A stretch of 64,000 bases of DNA from Halomicronema sp. CCY15110. GTDB lineage: Bacteria; Cyanobacteriota; Cyanobacteriia; Phormidesmidales; Phormidesmidaceae. How positions within the stretch are numbered: position 1 is the stretch's first letter; the number at the start of each line of letters is the position of its first letter. Under the pieces are notes generated by a model. It did not search any database, had not been told where the DNA came from, and saw only the letters and a program-made list of their open reading frames with translations. Position numbers and translations under genes: made by a program. Shown here piece by piece: positions 1 through 8,548 of this stretch. The stretch lies in NCBI RefSeq assembly GCF_016888165.1, contig NZ_JACSWC010000349.1, positions 55,248 to 119,247 of the forward strand, read 5' to 3'.

Positions 1-2
1 AA

Positions 3-749
3 CCCGAACAGTTTATGTATCCGGGACCGCTGGACTCGCCCCCGTTAACCGACGCCGCTGAACAAGCACGACGGTTGTGTACGGGGTTGCTGCGATCGCG
101 CTTCGAACTGCCCCCATATCACCTGATCCCCTTTGCAGGGCTGACCCTCGGCTACAACCAGAGCGAACTCGCCACTGCCGACAAATTAGCCGCCCGCTTA
201 TCCCAGCAAAACCGCGAAGACAATACTCTCCGCGCCATGATTAATACCCTGCAAGAAATCGTCGGGTCGGAGCGATTTGAAGCTGTAGACACCGAAGATC
301 GGGAGGATCGCTACACCCGGCGTGGCCAACTCACTATCCTCACCATGCACAAGGCCAAAGGCTTGGACTGGGATGTGGTGTTTTTGCCCTTCTTGCATGA
401 ACGCACCATCCCCGGCAATCTGTGGGTGCCGCAGCAACAGACCTTTTTAGGGGATTTCAGCCTGCCCGAAGTCGCCCGCGCCCAAATTCGCGTCCACACC
501 CACGCCGAGCCCACCCCCGCCCCGATCCCCGACTTATTGACCGCATGGCAGCAGGCCAAAAACCTCAAAACTGCTGAAGAGTTTCGCCTGCTCTACGTCG
601 CCATGACCCGCGCTAAGCGCTTGTTGTGGATGACAGCGGCCCACTCCGCCCCCTTTACCTGGAGCAATCCTGACAATCTCAGCGAACTGCCCCCCTGTGC
701 GGCGTTACCTGTGGTGATGGCTGAATTGGCTGAGGTGCGTGCCCGTTAG
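3..749 (+). CDS. UvrD/PcrA-type ATP-dependent helicase, C-terminal part
   Basis: This is the 3' end of a superfamily 1 DNA helicase gene. The reading frame is open back to the window edge, so the start and the Walker A half lie upstream. The visible part has the motif V region (LTILTMHKAKGLDWDVVFLP) near residues 105-125 and the motif VI arginine-finger region (LLYVAMTRAKRLLW) near residues 193-206. Both are characteristic of UvrD/PcrA/Rep proteins, which unwind DNA in repair and replication restart. The motif order and the short tail after motif VI fit UvrD-like helicases better than RecB or AddA, but paralogues cannot be separated from this fragment. The next gene on this strand starts about 80-100 bp downstream. 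Confidence 0.85.
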   Translation, partial: PEQFMYPGPLDSPPLTDAAEQARRLCTGLLRSRFELPPYHLIPFAGLTLGYNQSELATADKLAARLSQQNREDNTLRAMINTLQEIVGSERFEAVDTEDREDRYTRRGQLTILTMHKAKGLDWDVVFLPFLHERTIPGNLWVPQQQTFLGDFSLPEVARAQIRVHTHAEPTPAPIPDLLTAWQQAKNLKTAEEFRLLYVAMTRAKRLLWMTAAHSAPFTWSNPDNLSELPPCAALPVVMAELAEVRAR

Positions 750-828
750 CCCTGATGAGCGCTCCCATTTTTGAGGGCGTCAGTCGCCATTGGCCGATGT
801 GTTTTAGTGTCATGCTAAAGGAAAATTT

Positions 829-1893
829 TTGCTCGCCCCATCGATTGCCATGTCTAATTCTGAGCTCTACAACACTCTGTACGACGAAATTGCCGAACTC
901 GTGATGTGTCACTCGCCCAGCGGGGCGGAACGCGAAATCAACGAATTTCTTATGGATCGACTGGTGGCCCTGGAGATCGACCACTGGCAAGATGATGCCG
1001 ACAACATTGTGGCTCGGATACCCGGCACCGGAGACGGGGCGATCGCCATCACCGCTCACAAAGACGAAATCGGCGGCATCGTCAAAAATATCGAACCCGA
1101 TGGCCGGATTTTGGTGCGGCGGCTGGGTGGTTCTTATCCGTGGATTTATGGCGAAGGGGTGGTGGATTTTCTCGGGGATCACGAAACCATTTCCGGCATT
1201 TTGTCCTTTGGCTCCCGCCACATCTCCCACGAGTCGGCCCAAAAGGTGCAACAGGAGGGCGCGGCGGTGACTTGGGAAACCGCCTGGGTAGAAACCAAGC
1301 GATCGCTGCCCGACCTCGAACAAGCGGGCATTCGCCCCGGCACGCGCCTGGTGGTGGGCAAACACCGCAAGCAACCCTACCGTTTGGGCGATTACATCGC
1401 TAGCTATACCCTCGATAACAAAGCCTCAGTGGCGATTTTATTGACGCTCGCCGAATGGATTAACGCTCCCACCAAAACGGTTTATCTCGTTTTTTCAGCC
1501 AAGGAAGAAGTGGGAGCGATCGGAGCGCTGTACTTTAGTCACCGTAACCAGCTAGATGCCCTGATTGCGTTAGAAATTTGTCCCCTCTCGGAAGAATATC
1601 CCATCGCGGCGAACGATGCGCCGGTGCTGCTCTCCCAAGATAAATATGGCCTGTATGACGAAGACCTGAATCAACAACTGCTGCAAGCGGCTCAGGCGCG
1701 TCAATGTCCCATCCAACAAGCCATCATCACCGGGTTTGGCAGCGATGCCTCCATTGCGATGACCTTTGGCCATGTGCCCAAAGCCGCTTGCCTCAGCTTT
1801 CCCACCCACAACACCCACGGTTACGAAATTGCCCATTTGGGAGCGATCGCCCACTGCATCGACATCCTGACCCAATACTGTAACGACCTATAA
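829..1893 (+). CDS. M42-family metallopeptidase (glutamyl aminopeptidase-like)
   Basis: Predicted cytoplasmic dinuclear-metal aminopeptidase of the M42/DHS-27 type, which trims short peptides. Metal-ligand motifs appear in family order: AHKDEIGG (about residue 85), DNKAS (about 197), the catalytic glutamate pair in SAKEEVGAIGA (about 224) and the late histidine in PTHNTHGYE (about 326). Length (354 residues) is normal. The start is uncertain. TTG at 829 has an AAAGGA ribosome site about 7 nt upstream. ATG at 850 (MSNSEL) is a better codon but lies about 28 nt from that site. The physiological substrate cannot be told from the sequence. Confidence 0.88.
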   Translation: MLAPSIAMSNSELYNTLYDEIAELVMCHSPSGAEREINEFLMDRLVALEIDHWQDDADNIVARIPGTGDGAIAITAHKDEIGGIVKNIEPDGRILVRRLGGSYPWIYGEGVVDFLGDHETISGILSFGSRHISHESAQKVQQEGAAVTWETAWVETKRSLPDLEQAGIRPGTRLVVGKHRKQPYRLGDYIASYTLDNKASVAILLTLAEWINAPTKTVYLVFSAKEEVGAIGALYFSHRNQLDALIALEICPLSEEYPIAANDAPVLLSQDKYGLYDEDLNQQLLQAAQARQCPIQQAIITGFGSDASIAMTFGHVPKAACLSFPTHNTHGYEIAHLGAIAHCIDILTQYCNDL

Positions 1894-2069
1894 CGGTCAG
1901 CTAGTTCACCGAAGGCACTTCCCTAAAATGAAAGTAACTAATGGGCAGTGCGATCGGGATCGCCCCACAACGGGCGATTAGCTCGGTCTTGCCATCCTCA
2001 AGGGGAGCCAATCCGGCCCTGATGAGCCGCGTCCACTGCCATGACTGACCTTACCTGGGAGAAACTCAG

Positions 2070-2561
2070 ATGACCAAAACGGTCGCCGACGTGATGACCC
2101 GTGACCTCTTAACTGTCACCCCCGAAACCCTACTACCAGAGGCGATTCAACTGCTGGCTAACAACCGCATCAGTGGCTTGCCGGTGGTCACCGCCAATGG
2201 TGAACTCAAAGGCATTTTGTCGGAAGCTGACCTGATGTGGCAGGTCACGGGTGCCCCCCTCCCGGCTTACATCATGCTGCTCGACAGCGTCATTTATTTG
2301 GAAAATCCCGCCCGCTATAACGAAGAAGTGCACAAAGCCCTCGGGCAAACGGTGGCGGAAGTGATGGGCCACGACAAGGTTACGACCACCCTCCCCACGG
2401 CTTCACTCAAGGAAGCGGCCCAAGTCATGCACCATAAAAAAGTTACCCGCTTGCCCGTGGTGGATGACCAAGGAGCCTTGGTCGGCATCTTGACCCAAGG
2501 GGATATTGTGCGGGCGCTGGCGGAAAGCTATCAAGATGTGGCGACGGACATGGCAGGATAA
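2070..2561 (+). CDS. Tandem CBS-domain protein
   Basis: A stand-alone protein of two CBS domains (a Bateman module), 163 residues, with no catalytic domain attached. Such modules bind adenine nucleotides and act as energy or ligand sensors. CBS1 starts at VADVMTRDLLTV (residues 5-16) and continues through ISGLPVVTANGELKGILSE. CBS2 starts at VAEVMGHDKVTT (about residue 95) and ends at LPVVDDQGALVGILTQGDI. The insert between the domains (residues 65-90) is typical of cyanobacterial versions. It lies 52 bp upstream of the HEAT-repeat gene on the same strand, so the two may be co-transcribed. The partner protein is unknown. Confidence 0.88.
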   Translation: MTKTVADVMTRDLLTVTPETLLPEAIQLLANNRISGLPVVTANGELKGILSEADLMWQVTGAPLPAYIMLLDSVIYLENPARYNEEVHKALGQTVAEVMGHDKVTTTLPTASLKEAAQVMHHKKVTRLPVVDDQGALVGILTQGDIVRALAESYQDVATDMAG

Positions 2562-2613
2562 AATAGGCGATCGTGATCCCCATCCAACCGCCCTGAGTGA
2601 CTGAGGAACCGCC

Positions 2614-3276
2614 ATGAGCCCCACCCCCGACAGCATTAAACAACTGATTGAATCGTCTGACTTGGGCGATCGCCTACGCGGCGTCAACCAAGCGCGTGAG
2701 CTTGATCCCGCCGCTGGGTACCAGTTGATCATGCAGGCTAGCCAGGACGACAATGCACGAGTGCGTTACGCGGCGGTGAGCCAACTCGACACCCTCGGCG
2801 ATCAAAACCGTCAGGAAACTGCCAAGTTATTGCGCCACTTGCTGCTCAACGATCCGGAAGCCGATGTGCAGTCAGCGGCAGCCGATGCCCTAGGCGGCCT
2901 TAAACTGACCGAAGCGTTTGAAGAACTCCAGTCGGTTTACCACACAACCGATGAATGGCTGCTGAAATTTAGCATTGTGGCCGCGCTCGGTGAACTCGGC
3001 GATCCCCGTTCGTTTGATTTATTGACTCAAGCGTTGGAATCAGACATTACGCTTGTTTCCACCGCCGCAATTGGCTCCCTAGGCGAACTGGGCGACCCAC
3101 GCGCCGTGCCGCTTTTATTGTCCTATGTGCAAGCCGATGATTGGCAGGTGCGGCATCGAGTCGCCCAAGCCCTCGGCCAATTTGACACCCCGGAAGTCAA
3201 AGCCGCCTTAGCCCAACTGAGTCAAGATACATCCGCTACGGTGGCGGATGCCGCCAAACACCACCTGCCCGAGTGA
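2614..3276 (+). CDS. nblB: HEAT-repeat (PBS-lyase-like) protein, NblB-like
   Basis: A 220-residue all-helical protein built of HEAT/PBS-lyase repeats, with recurring units such as ARVRYAAVSQLDTLGD, DVQSAAADALGGL, LVSTAAIGSLGELGDPRAVPLL and WQVRHRVAQALG. Size, the opening (SIKQLIESSDLGDRLRGVNQ) and repeat order match the cyanobacterial NblB group, which helps dismantle phycobilisomes or handles phycobilins during nutrient stress. The assignment rests on recognised similarity to that group. HEAT proteins have many paralogues, such as CpcE/F-type bilin lyases, but no phycobiliprotein gene is adjacent. ATG start; the stop is followed by a 382-bp gap. Confidence 0.72.
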   Translation: MSPTPDSIKQLIESSDLGDRLRGVNQARELDPAAGYQLIMQASQDDNARVRYAAVSQLDTLGDQNRQETAKLLRHLLLNDPEADVQSAAADALGGLKLTEAFEELQSVYHTTDEWLLKFSIVAALGELGDPRSFDLLTQALESDITLVSTAAIGSLGELGDPRAVPLLLSYVQADDWQVRHRVAQALGQFDTPEVKAALAQLSQDTSATVADAAKHHLPE

Positions 3277-3658
3277 TCTTGGCATCGGGTTCTCGCTGCC
3301 CCCCAGTGAGCCTCAGCAAAATCAGGCCGATGGGGAGGGCCATGACCAAATTCGAACTCATTTTGGTCATGCGGGCAACGATGTTACAAGCAATCTCTCC
3401 AGATAAGGATACGTATTTTCCGTCAGGAAAGTGATTTCATCCCCTTACCGATTGGCCGTTGTCCGGGATTCTCTTGATATAATGTGAAAAGAATTTAATA
3501 AATCTCAGAACTCACTTTAAATCAAACGTAAGTTCTACAGGCTTTTTAGGCATTTTGGATACCTTAACTTCGGGTCGTTTGCTTGATATAAACAGCAGTT
3601 TTGACGGCCTCAGTTTCGTTTGTCTGTAAAGTTTTGTTATTTCTCTGGAGGATATCCA
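3277..3658. other. Intergenic region with an inverted repeat and a -10-like box
   Basis: There is no coding region here. A perfect 10-bp inverted repeat (CATGACCAAA / TTTGGTCATG) lies at 3341-3350 and 3362-3371 with an 11-nt spacer and no T-tract, so it looks more like an operator or mRNA hairpin than a terminator. A TATAAT box at 3478-3483 has no well-spaced -35 partner and could serve the downstream ATPase gene. The stretch is more AT-rich than its neighbours. Confidence 0.5.
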
Positions 3659-4114
3659 GTGGTAGCGCTTTTCCAGCCCTCAGTTCAATCGCCTTGGGGT
3701 AGTTTGAGCTTTGTTTCGACGCTTTATCTATGTCCAGTATTGGATCGATTAATGGATAAAGTACCGCAACGGTGGCAACCAGAAGTTCGTCTGGGGTTGC
3801 AAGAGGCTTTGGTCAATGCGGTCAAGCATGGTAATCACCTTGACCCGCTGAAGGTCATCTCAGTACGCTACAAGACTTCTGGGGGCCAATATCGGTGGAT
3901 TATTCAAGACCAGGGCGGCGGCTTCGACTTCGAGTGCTGTTGCTTGGATCGGGCTGATAAGGTCAGCGCTGATGCGATCGCGGTGGACGAATGTGGTCGC
4001 GGGCTGTATATCCTCAACCAAATCTTTGACGAGGTGCAGTGGAGTCAAGGCGGCCGCGAACTGCACCTTTCTAAACGCATTCATCGCTGGTTTGGCATGC
4101 CGCTAGTTTGCTGA
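3659..4114 (+). CDS. Anti-sigma-type histidine-kinase-like ATPase (RsbW-like)
   Basis: Single-domain GHKL ATPase of the anti-sigma/serine-kinase kind, 151 residues. The N-box is LGLQEALVNAVKHGNH (about residues 43-58). The G1 box is IIQDQGGGFDF (about 81-91), followed by a glycine-rich GRGLYILNQIFDEV segment. I chose GTG at 3659 because a strong GGAGG (3647-3651) stands 7 nt before it. A TTG at 3620 would add 13 residues and has no such site. Proteins of this type bind sigma factors or STAS antagonists in partner-switching networks. A GAF-PP2C phosphatase, the usual opposing partner, lies at 11.8 kb. The final 12 bp overlap the convergent gene. The target is unknown. Confidence 0.8.
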   Translation: MVALFQPSVQSPWGSLSFVSTLYLCPVLDRLMDKVPQRWQPEVRLGLQEALVNAVKHGNHLDPLKVISVRYKTSGGQYRWIIQDQGGGFDFECCCLDRADKVSADAIAVDECGRGLYILNQIFDEVQWSQGGRELHLSKRIHRWFGMPLVC

Positions 4115-4387
4115 AGTGCGCTTTTCGCCATGGCTCGGGCACGGTGGTGCAGTCAAGCTCTGATCTAGCCAACCGACGGCTTGTTGTAACCGACTGAGGG
4201 CCTCATTGGGCTGATCTTTAAGTAAGTAAACGAGGGCGGCGGCAGCTTGTTCTTGTGCCCTGACTTTGCGGTTGCGATTAAGGCGATGCCAATCGTTGGG
4301 CTTGATCGCGAGTTGAGATGCCAGCTGTTGGGCAAGCTCTAGCTCGCTCAGGGTCTGTCGTGCGGCGGATGGGTGGGGAGAATTCAT
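4103..4387 (-). CDS. Small conserved cyanobacterial protein (DUF6439-like)
   Basis: A 94-residue soluble protein predicted to be helical. Its core, LAIKPNDWHRLNRNRKV (about residues 25-41), is followed by an alanine-rich helix (AQEQAAAALVYLL) and LQQAVGWLDQSL. It resembles a cyanobacteria-restricted family of unknown function that I recall as DUF6439. ATG at 4387 (MNSPHPS) fits the conserved part; a longer reading from 4528 would run antisense through the divergent gene. It converges on the anti-sigma ATPase gene and overlaps its 3' end by 12 bp, and diverges from the coiled-coil gene at 4450. No function is proposed. Confidence 0.68.
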   Translation of the reverse strand: MNSPHPSAARQTLSELELAQQLASQLAIKPNDWHRLNRNRKVRAQEQAAAALVYLLKDQPNEALSRLQQAVGWLDQSLTAPPCPSHGEKRTSAN

Positions 4388-4449
4388 CGTGGGCTGCCAG
4401 TAAATGTTCGGTATGATGAGCGCGACGTTCTTCATCTTCCATTGTGCAT

Positions 4450-4845
4450 ATGAATCGCCGATTGAGGCGTCTGCGTCACCAACAACGACGCGATCGCCGG
4501 GCCCACCGGGGGATGGTGTCATTGCCATCGCCAGATCATGACTGGCAGGGATTTGACGCAGCCCTGACGCAGCTCGAAACCTCCGTTGAGATGTTACGAC
4601 AGCGGTTTGAGCGGGTGCGAGAGCTGCAAGCTCAACAAGCGCAGGTCGAAGAACAGTTGAAAGTATCTGGCCTGAGCGCCGAAGACCTGAAGCAATTGCA
4701 GGAGCGCTTACAGGATCTGGAACTGCAACTGGAAAGCCATCTGTTTGATTGGCGATCGCTACGTGAACCCTTTTGGCAGGCGGTGCGCTTTGGCGGCATC
4801 GGGGTCATCATCGGCTGGATTTTGCACGCGATCGCCAACCGCTAA
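4450..4845 (+). CDS. Coiled-coil protein with a C-terminal membrane anchor
   Basis: Unrecognised 131-residue protein. The N-terminus is very basic (NRRLRRLRHQQRRDRRAHRG). Residues about 40-98 form a heptad-rich, glutamine/leucine coiled coil, and residues about 112-128 (FGGIGVIIGWILHAIA) look like one membrane-spanning helix at the extreme C-terminus, as in a tail-anchored protein. ATG at 4450 is preferred over the in-frame GTG at 4444; neither has a clear ribosome site. It is divergent from the DUF6439-like gene with about 60 bp between starts. It may be a membrane-tethered oligomer, possibly binding nucleic acid through its basic head; this is inference. Confidence 0.65.
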   Translation: MNRRLRRLRHQQRRDRRAHRGMVSLPSPDHDWQGFDAALTQLETSVEMLRQRFERVRELQAQQAQVEEQLKVSGLSAEDLKQLQERLQDLELQLESHLFDWRSLREPFWQAVRFGGIGVIIGWILHAIANR

Positions 4846-5029
4846 CCCACCCGTCCTGCAATCCCATTGCAGGATTACGCCTGCACGAGATTTCTCATCT
4901 CTCCGACCCTCAACCGAACGGCTAATCTTCCCTGCCCCGTCGTTTCCTTTGCCCCTAGCCTTCAGCACGACGCTGCGGTGGCTCTAAACTGTTAACGTAT
5001 CCTTCACTCCTACGTTCACCCCATCGACT

Positions 5030-6418
5030 ATGGCTGCCACTCGCATCACTGATTTGCTCAAATCGGGACAACCGGGCGACTCTACTACCATTCAAGGGTG
5101 GGTACGCACCAAACGCGCCCAAAAGACCCTGTGCTTTATCAACGTCAACGATGGCTCCTGCATGAGTGGGGTGCAGATTGTGGCGGAGTCTGACCTGGCG
5201 GACTATGACAATCTAGTCGGTCAGCTGGCCACCGGAGCCTCCGTTGAGATTCAGGGCACCGTGGTGGAATCCCCCGCGAAGGGGCAGCGCATCGAAATCA
5301 AAGCTGAGCAAATTACAGTGTTTGGCGGCGCTGATGAGTCTTATCCGCTGCAAAAGAAACGGCACAGCTTTGAATTTTTGCGCACGCTGGGTCATTTGCG
5401 AGCGCGCACCAACACCTTGAGCGCCGTCTTTCGCGTACGGAATGCGGCGGCCCAAGCCGTCCACGATTTTTTCCGCGATCGCGGCTTTATGTGGATCCAC
5501 ACCCCGATCCTGACTGCCAGCGACTGCGAAGGGGCGGGGGAAATGTTCACCGTCACCAGTCTGAACCTGAACCAACCACCCTTGACCAAGGGCAACGCGG
5601 TCGATGTGGAGCAGGATTTCTTTGGTAAATCTGCTTACCTCACCGTCAGTGGTCAGCTGGAGGCAGAGATTATGGCAATGGCCTTCACCAACGTCTACAC
5701 CTTTGGTCCCACCTTTCGCGCCGAAAATTCCAACACGTCCCGGCACCTGGCGGAGTTTTGGATGATTGAGCCAGAGATGGCCTTTTGCGACCTAATGGGC
5801 AACGCCGACCTGGCGGAAGACTTTCTTAAATACATCTTCAAAGCGGTGTTGAATGCCTGCGAAGACGACATGGCCTTCTTCAATCAGCGCATCGACGACT
5901 CCGTGTTGGCGACCGCGGACAACATCATCAACAACGAATTTGCCCGCATCACCTACACCGAGGCCGTTGACCAGTTGCTTAAAGCTGATAAACAGTTTGA
6001 GTTCCCGGTGGAATGGGGCATCGATCTCCAGTCTGAACATGAGCGCTACTTAGCCGAAGAACTATTCCAAAAGCCCGTCATTGTCACCGACTATCCCGCC
6101 GCTATCAAAGCCTTTTACATGCGGCTCAACGATGATCAGAAAACGGTGGCGGCGATGGATGTACTCGCGCCCAAGGTGGGCGAAATTATTGGTGGTTCCC
6201 AGCGGGAAGAACGCCTCGACATTCTCGAAGCTCGCATCGACGAAGCGGGGCTGCCGCGCGATACCTATTGGTGGTATCTGGATTTGCGCCGCTACGGCAC
6301 CGTGCCCCACGCCGGTTTTGGCCTCGGCTTTGAGCGGTTGGTACAGTTCATGACGGGTATGGGCAACATCCGCGATGTCATCCCCTTCCCCCGCACGCCC
6401 GACAACATCGAGTTTTAG
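5030..6418 (+). CDS. asnS: Asparaginyl-tRNA synthetase
   Basis: Class II aminoacyl-tRNA synthetase that charges tRNA-Asn, 462 residues as expected. An N-terminal OB-fold anticodon-binding domain (residues about 15-105, including [20 protein letters not shown]) precedes the catalytic domain. Motif 2 is [21 protein letters not shown] (about residues 229-249) and motif 3 is [14 protein letters not shown] (about 433-446). The ERPE/EPEM region and the [11 protein letters not shown] end match AsnS rather than AspS. ATG start at 5030. It stands alone, about 185 bp after the coiled-coil gene, and is followed by a convergent hydrolase gene. Confidence 0.96.
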   Translation: MAATRITDLLKSGQPGDSTTIQGWVRTKRAQKTLCFINVNDGSCMSGVQIVAESDLADYDNLVGQLATGASVEIQGTVVESPAKGQRIEIKAEQITVFGGADESYPLQKKRHSFEFLRTLGHLRARTNTLSAVFRVRNAAAQAVHDFFRDRGFMWIHTPILTASDCEGAGEMFTVTSLNLNQPPLTKGNAVDVEQDFFGKSAYLTVSGQLEAEIMAMAFTNVYTFGPTFRAENSNTSRHLAEFWMIEPEMAFCDLMGNADLAEDFLKYIFKAVLNACEDDMAFFNQRIDDSVLATADNIINNEFARITYTEAVDQLLKADKQFEFPVEWGIDLQSEHERYLAEELFQKPVIVTDYPAAIKAFYMRLNDDQKTVAAMDVLAPKVGEIIGGSQREERLDILEARIDEAGLPRDTYWWYLDLRRYGTVPHAGFGLGFERLVQFMTGMGNIRDVIPFPRTPDNIEF

Positions 6419-6557
6419 TCACCCACCTGGACTGTTGAGCCGGACAGGTTCGTCTTTCAGGTTCACGCTAGGGCCAAACGCGAGGTCATGTTGCCCCCGC
6501 GTTATAGATGTCCGCATCTGGGGGGCGCGATCGCTCCGGCCACAACGCTAGTATCGT

Positions 6558-8225
6558 CTACGCGCTGACGGCGATCACTCGGTCGATCGCGGTCACAGTG
6601 AGCACCAGGTCATTAAAGTCAAAGTCTGAAGCATCTTCAAATTTCCAGACGTTGCCATCGCGTTGCATGCGATCGCTGCCCAAGATACCATCATCCAGGG
6701 TAACCAAGTTGGCTGGATTGCCTTGAATCAGCAGCGCTGGCGCATAAAAGGTGCCCCCCGCCAAGACGATGGTGGCCTGACTCGTGGCTCCATTTTCCAC
6801 CGACAGGATGGGTTGCGCCAGCAGATTTTGCCGCACGGCATCTTCATAGCCCGCCTCGCCCGGCAGAATGCCCGCGATCGCTCCGACGGCATCCGTGGCG
6901 TAGAACTGGAGCAAATTATCAAATGCGGCTTCTCGTTCTAGGGTGACCCCCACGGCTAATGCGCCATCCATGCCCGTCAAATCGATCAATTCATCAGTAG
7001 ACGGGAGTGGCTGACTAGACTCCTCCCCAGCAGGCGCGTCTTGTCCCGAAGCCACCTGTGGATTAGCCGGAGTCGAGTCCTCATCGGTCAAGCTGCCCTC
7101 GACCACACTACGGAGAATCTGCGGTGCGGCGATGGGCGTGGGCTGCGGCTGGTATTGGGTAATGGTGCCAGCCAAGTCGGCGGTGATGATGCCCTCATGA
7201 CCGGGCAAATTTATCCCTGGCAAAAACCGTCCAAAGGTGGAGCCAAAGTTGTTGTACAGATTATCCGTGTGGGGCGGAATCCCAAAATCATCACGATCCA
7301 GGCTGAAATAGTTAGCCGCCAGTGCCGAGTCAAACACGGAGATGACGGCGTTGTGTTTTTCCGCCGCCCCAGCGGAGAAAGGCAAATCTACCAAAAAGGA
7401 ATCATGCGCCGTCGTAGCAAAGTCGTTGTCGCCCGCTAGACCGCCAATGGGGTTCAGCTCTTCCATCACGACGAGCGCCAGCGACTCTCGGGCAACCGTA
7501 TTAAAATCCTTAACCGTGCGCTTGTTAATGGGCGTAAAGGGATTGCCTGGAAACGGGAAAAAACTGGTGGCGAATTGCCCCTTACCTCGGCCATCCAGGT
7601 CATAGGTTTTGGCAAAAGCGGCAGGATCCAATGCCACCAACTGCTCCAGTGGATCACTCATGGCTCCGTACAGGCGGCCAATCTCTGACGCGACGAGAGA
7701 ACCCAAGCTGTGACCGATGACCGTCAGCTCGCCACCCGTGACATCAAACAGGGTCTGGAGTTGGGTCGTAATGGTTTCCGCCACATAAGAGATGGCTCTG
7801 GCCGTGTTGTCAGGTCGGGCCTGAAAGCCGGTGAACTCGAACAAATCGCCGGGGAGATCCGCGAGTTCTGACCAATCTAATCCCAAGACGTGCTTGTCGG
7901 CATATTTACTGCCAATGGTGGCGTACAAGCTGTTGAAGGTTTCATGGCTGGACTGCCAGCCGTGAATCAGCACCACCACATCACCCTCCAAGGGGGTGGT
8001 GGCGGCATCGACCGTTGCGCCGTCGGCATCCACCAATCTAGGCGGGGCGTATTGGCTGAGCAACTGATCGAACCCGATGGCATCCAAGAGTGGATCAAAC
8101 AGGGTGTCTGCGATCGCATCCTGGGCGGCTTCGACCAAATTCTGGACGGGGTCAAAAACGTTGTCCTGAATCGGATTAATGATGTTGTCTCTAAAAAAAT
8201 TACCGACCGGATCGAAATTAAACAT
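6558..8225 (-). CDS. Lipase-like alpha/beta hydrolase with DUF4114-like C-terminus
   Basis: A 555-residue protein with two parts. Residues about 82-320 form an alpha/beta hydrolase resembling pancreatic-lipase-type esterases: VVVLIHGWQSS (oxyanion-loop region), nucleophile elbow VIGHSLGS with Ser173, and VALDPAAF as the likely acid site. An Asp/Ser/Pro-rich linker leads to a C-terminal domain ending in WKFEDASDFDFNDLVLTV, which resembles the Asp/Asn-rich DUF4114 end motif. There is no N-terminal signal peptide; instead residues 1-50 repeat an amphipathic DxxFDP pattern. Leaderless proteins with acidic, calcium-binding-type tails are often exported by type I secretion, which is inferred here. 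It probably acts on lipids or esters outside the cell. Confidence 0.75.
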   Translation of the reverse strand: MFNFDPVGNFFRDNIINPIQDNVFDPVQNLVEAAQDAIADTLFDPLLDAIGFDQLLSQYAPPRLVDADGATVDAATTPLEGDVVVLIHGWQSSHETFNSLYATIGSKYADKHVLGLDWSELADLPGDLFEFTGFQARPDNTARAISYVAETITTQLQTLFDVTGGELTVIGHSLGSLVASEIGRLYGAMSDPLEQLVALDPAAFAKTYDLDGRGKGQFATSFFPFPGNPFTPINKRTVKDFNTVARESLALVVMEELNPIGGLAGDNDFATTAHDSFLVDLPFSAGAAEKHNAVISVFDSALAANYFSLDRDDFGIPPHTDNLYNNFGSTFGRFLPGINLPGHEGIITADLAGTITQYQPQPTPIAAPQILRSVVEGSLTDEDSTPANPQVASGQDAPAGEESSQPLPSTDELIDLTGMDGALAVGVTLEREAAFDNLLQFYATDAVGAIAGILPGEAGYEDAVRQNLLAQPILSVENGATSQATIVLAGGTFYAPALLIQGNPANLVTLDDGILGSDRMQRDGNVWKFEDASDFDFNDLVLTVTAIDRVIAVSA

Positions 8226-8548
8226 GGCAGATTCTCTTGATTAGGGGGCTGGTCAAGTGAGAAATCGGCGAGAGGCCTGGCACTGTCGTGCTATCGAGGT
8301 AAACAATCGGTCTGGAGAGAAAATCGGTTGTGGATGAGTGGTGATCGTCAACCTTTGTCGTTGTTTGTATCACGACTGGCTGGTGATCCGGGTCATAGTT
8401 TGCTTCAGAAGCCATCTCTTCTGAAGGCGTTGCTAGCAAATGAGGGTCAGATGACGGTGCTAGCAAACTGGCGATTCAGAGGGTGACACCGATCGCGATC
8501 CGTGCTGGCTTAACGTTGCGTAATGGGGGGTGCGGCCACTGGGCGGCA
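8226..8548. other. Intergenic region upstream of the lipase-like gene
   Basis: No convincing gene, terminator or RNA is visible. An 82-codon minus-strand frame (8218-8466) overlaps the hydrolase start by 8 bp but has no recognisable features. The region presumably carries the hydrolase promoter. Confidence 0.4.

Noticed and set aside
8218..8466. 82-codon minus-strand frame overlapping the lipase start
   Set aside because: No family resemblance, signal peptide or ribosome site, and the composition looks non-coding.
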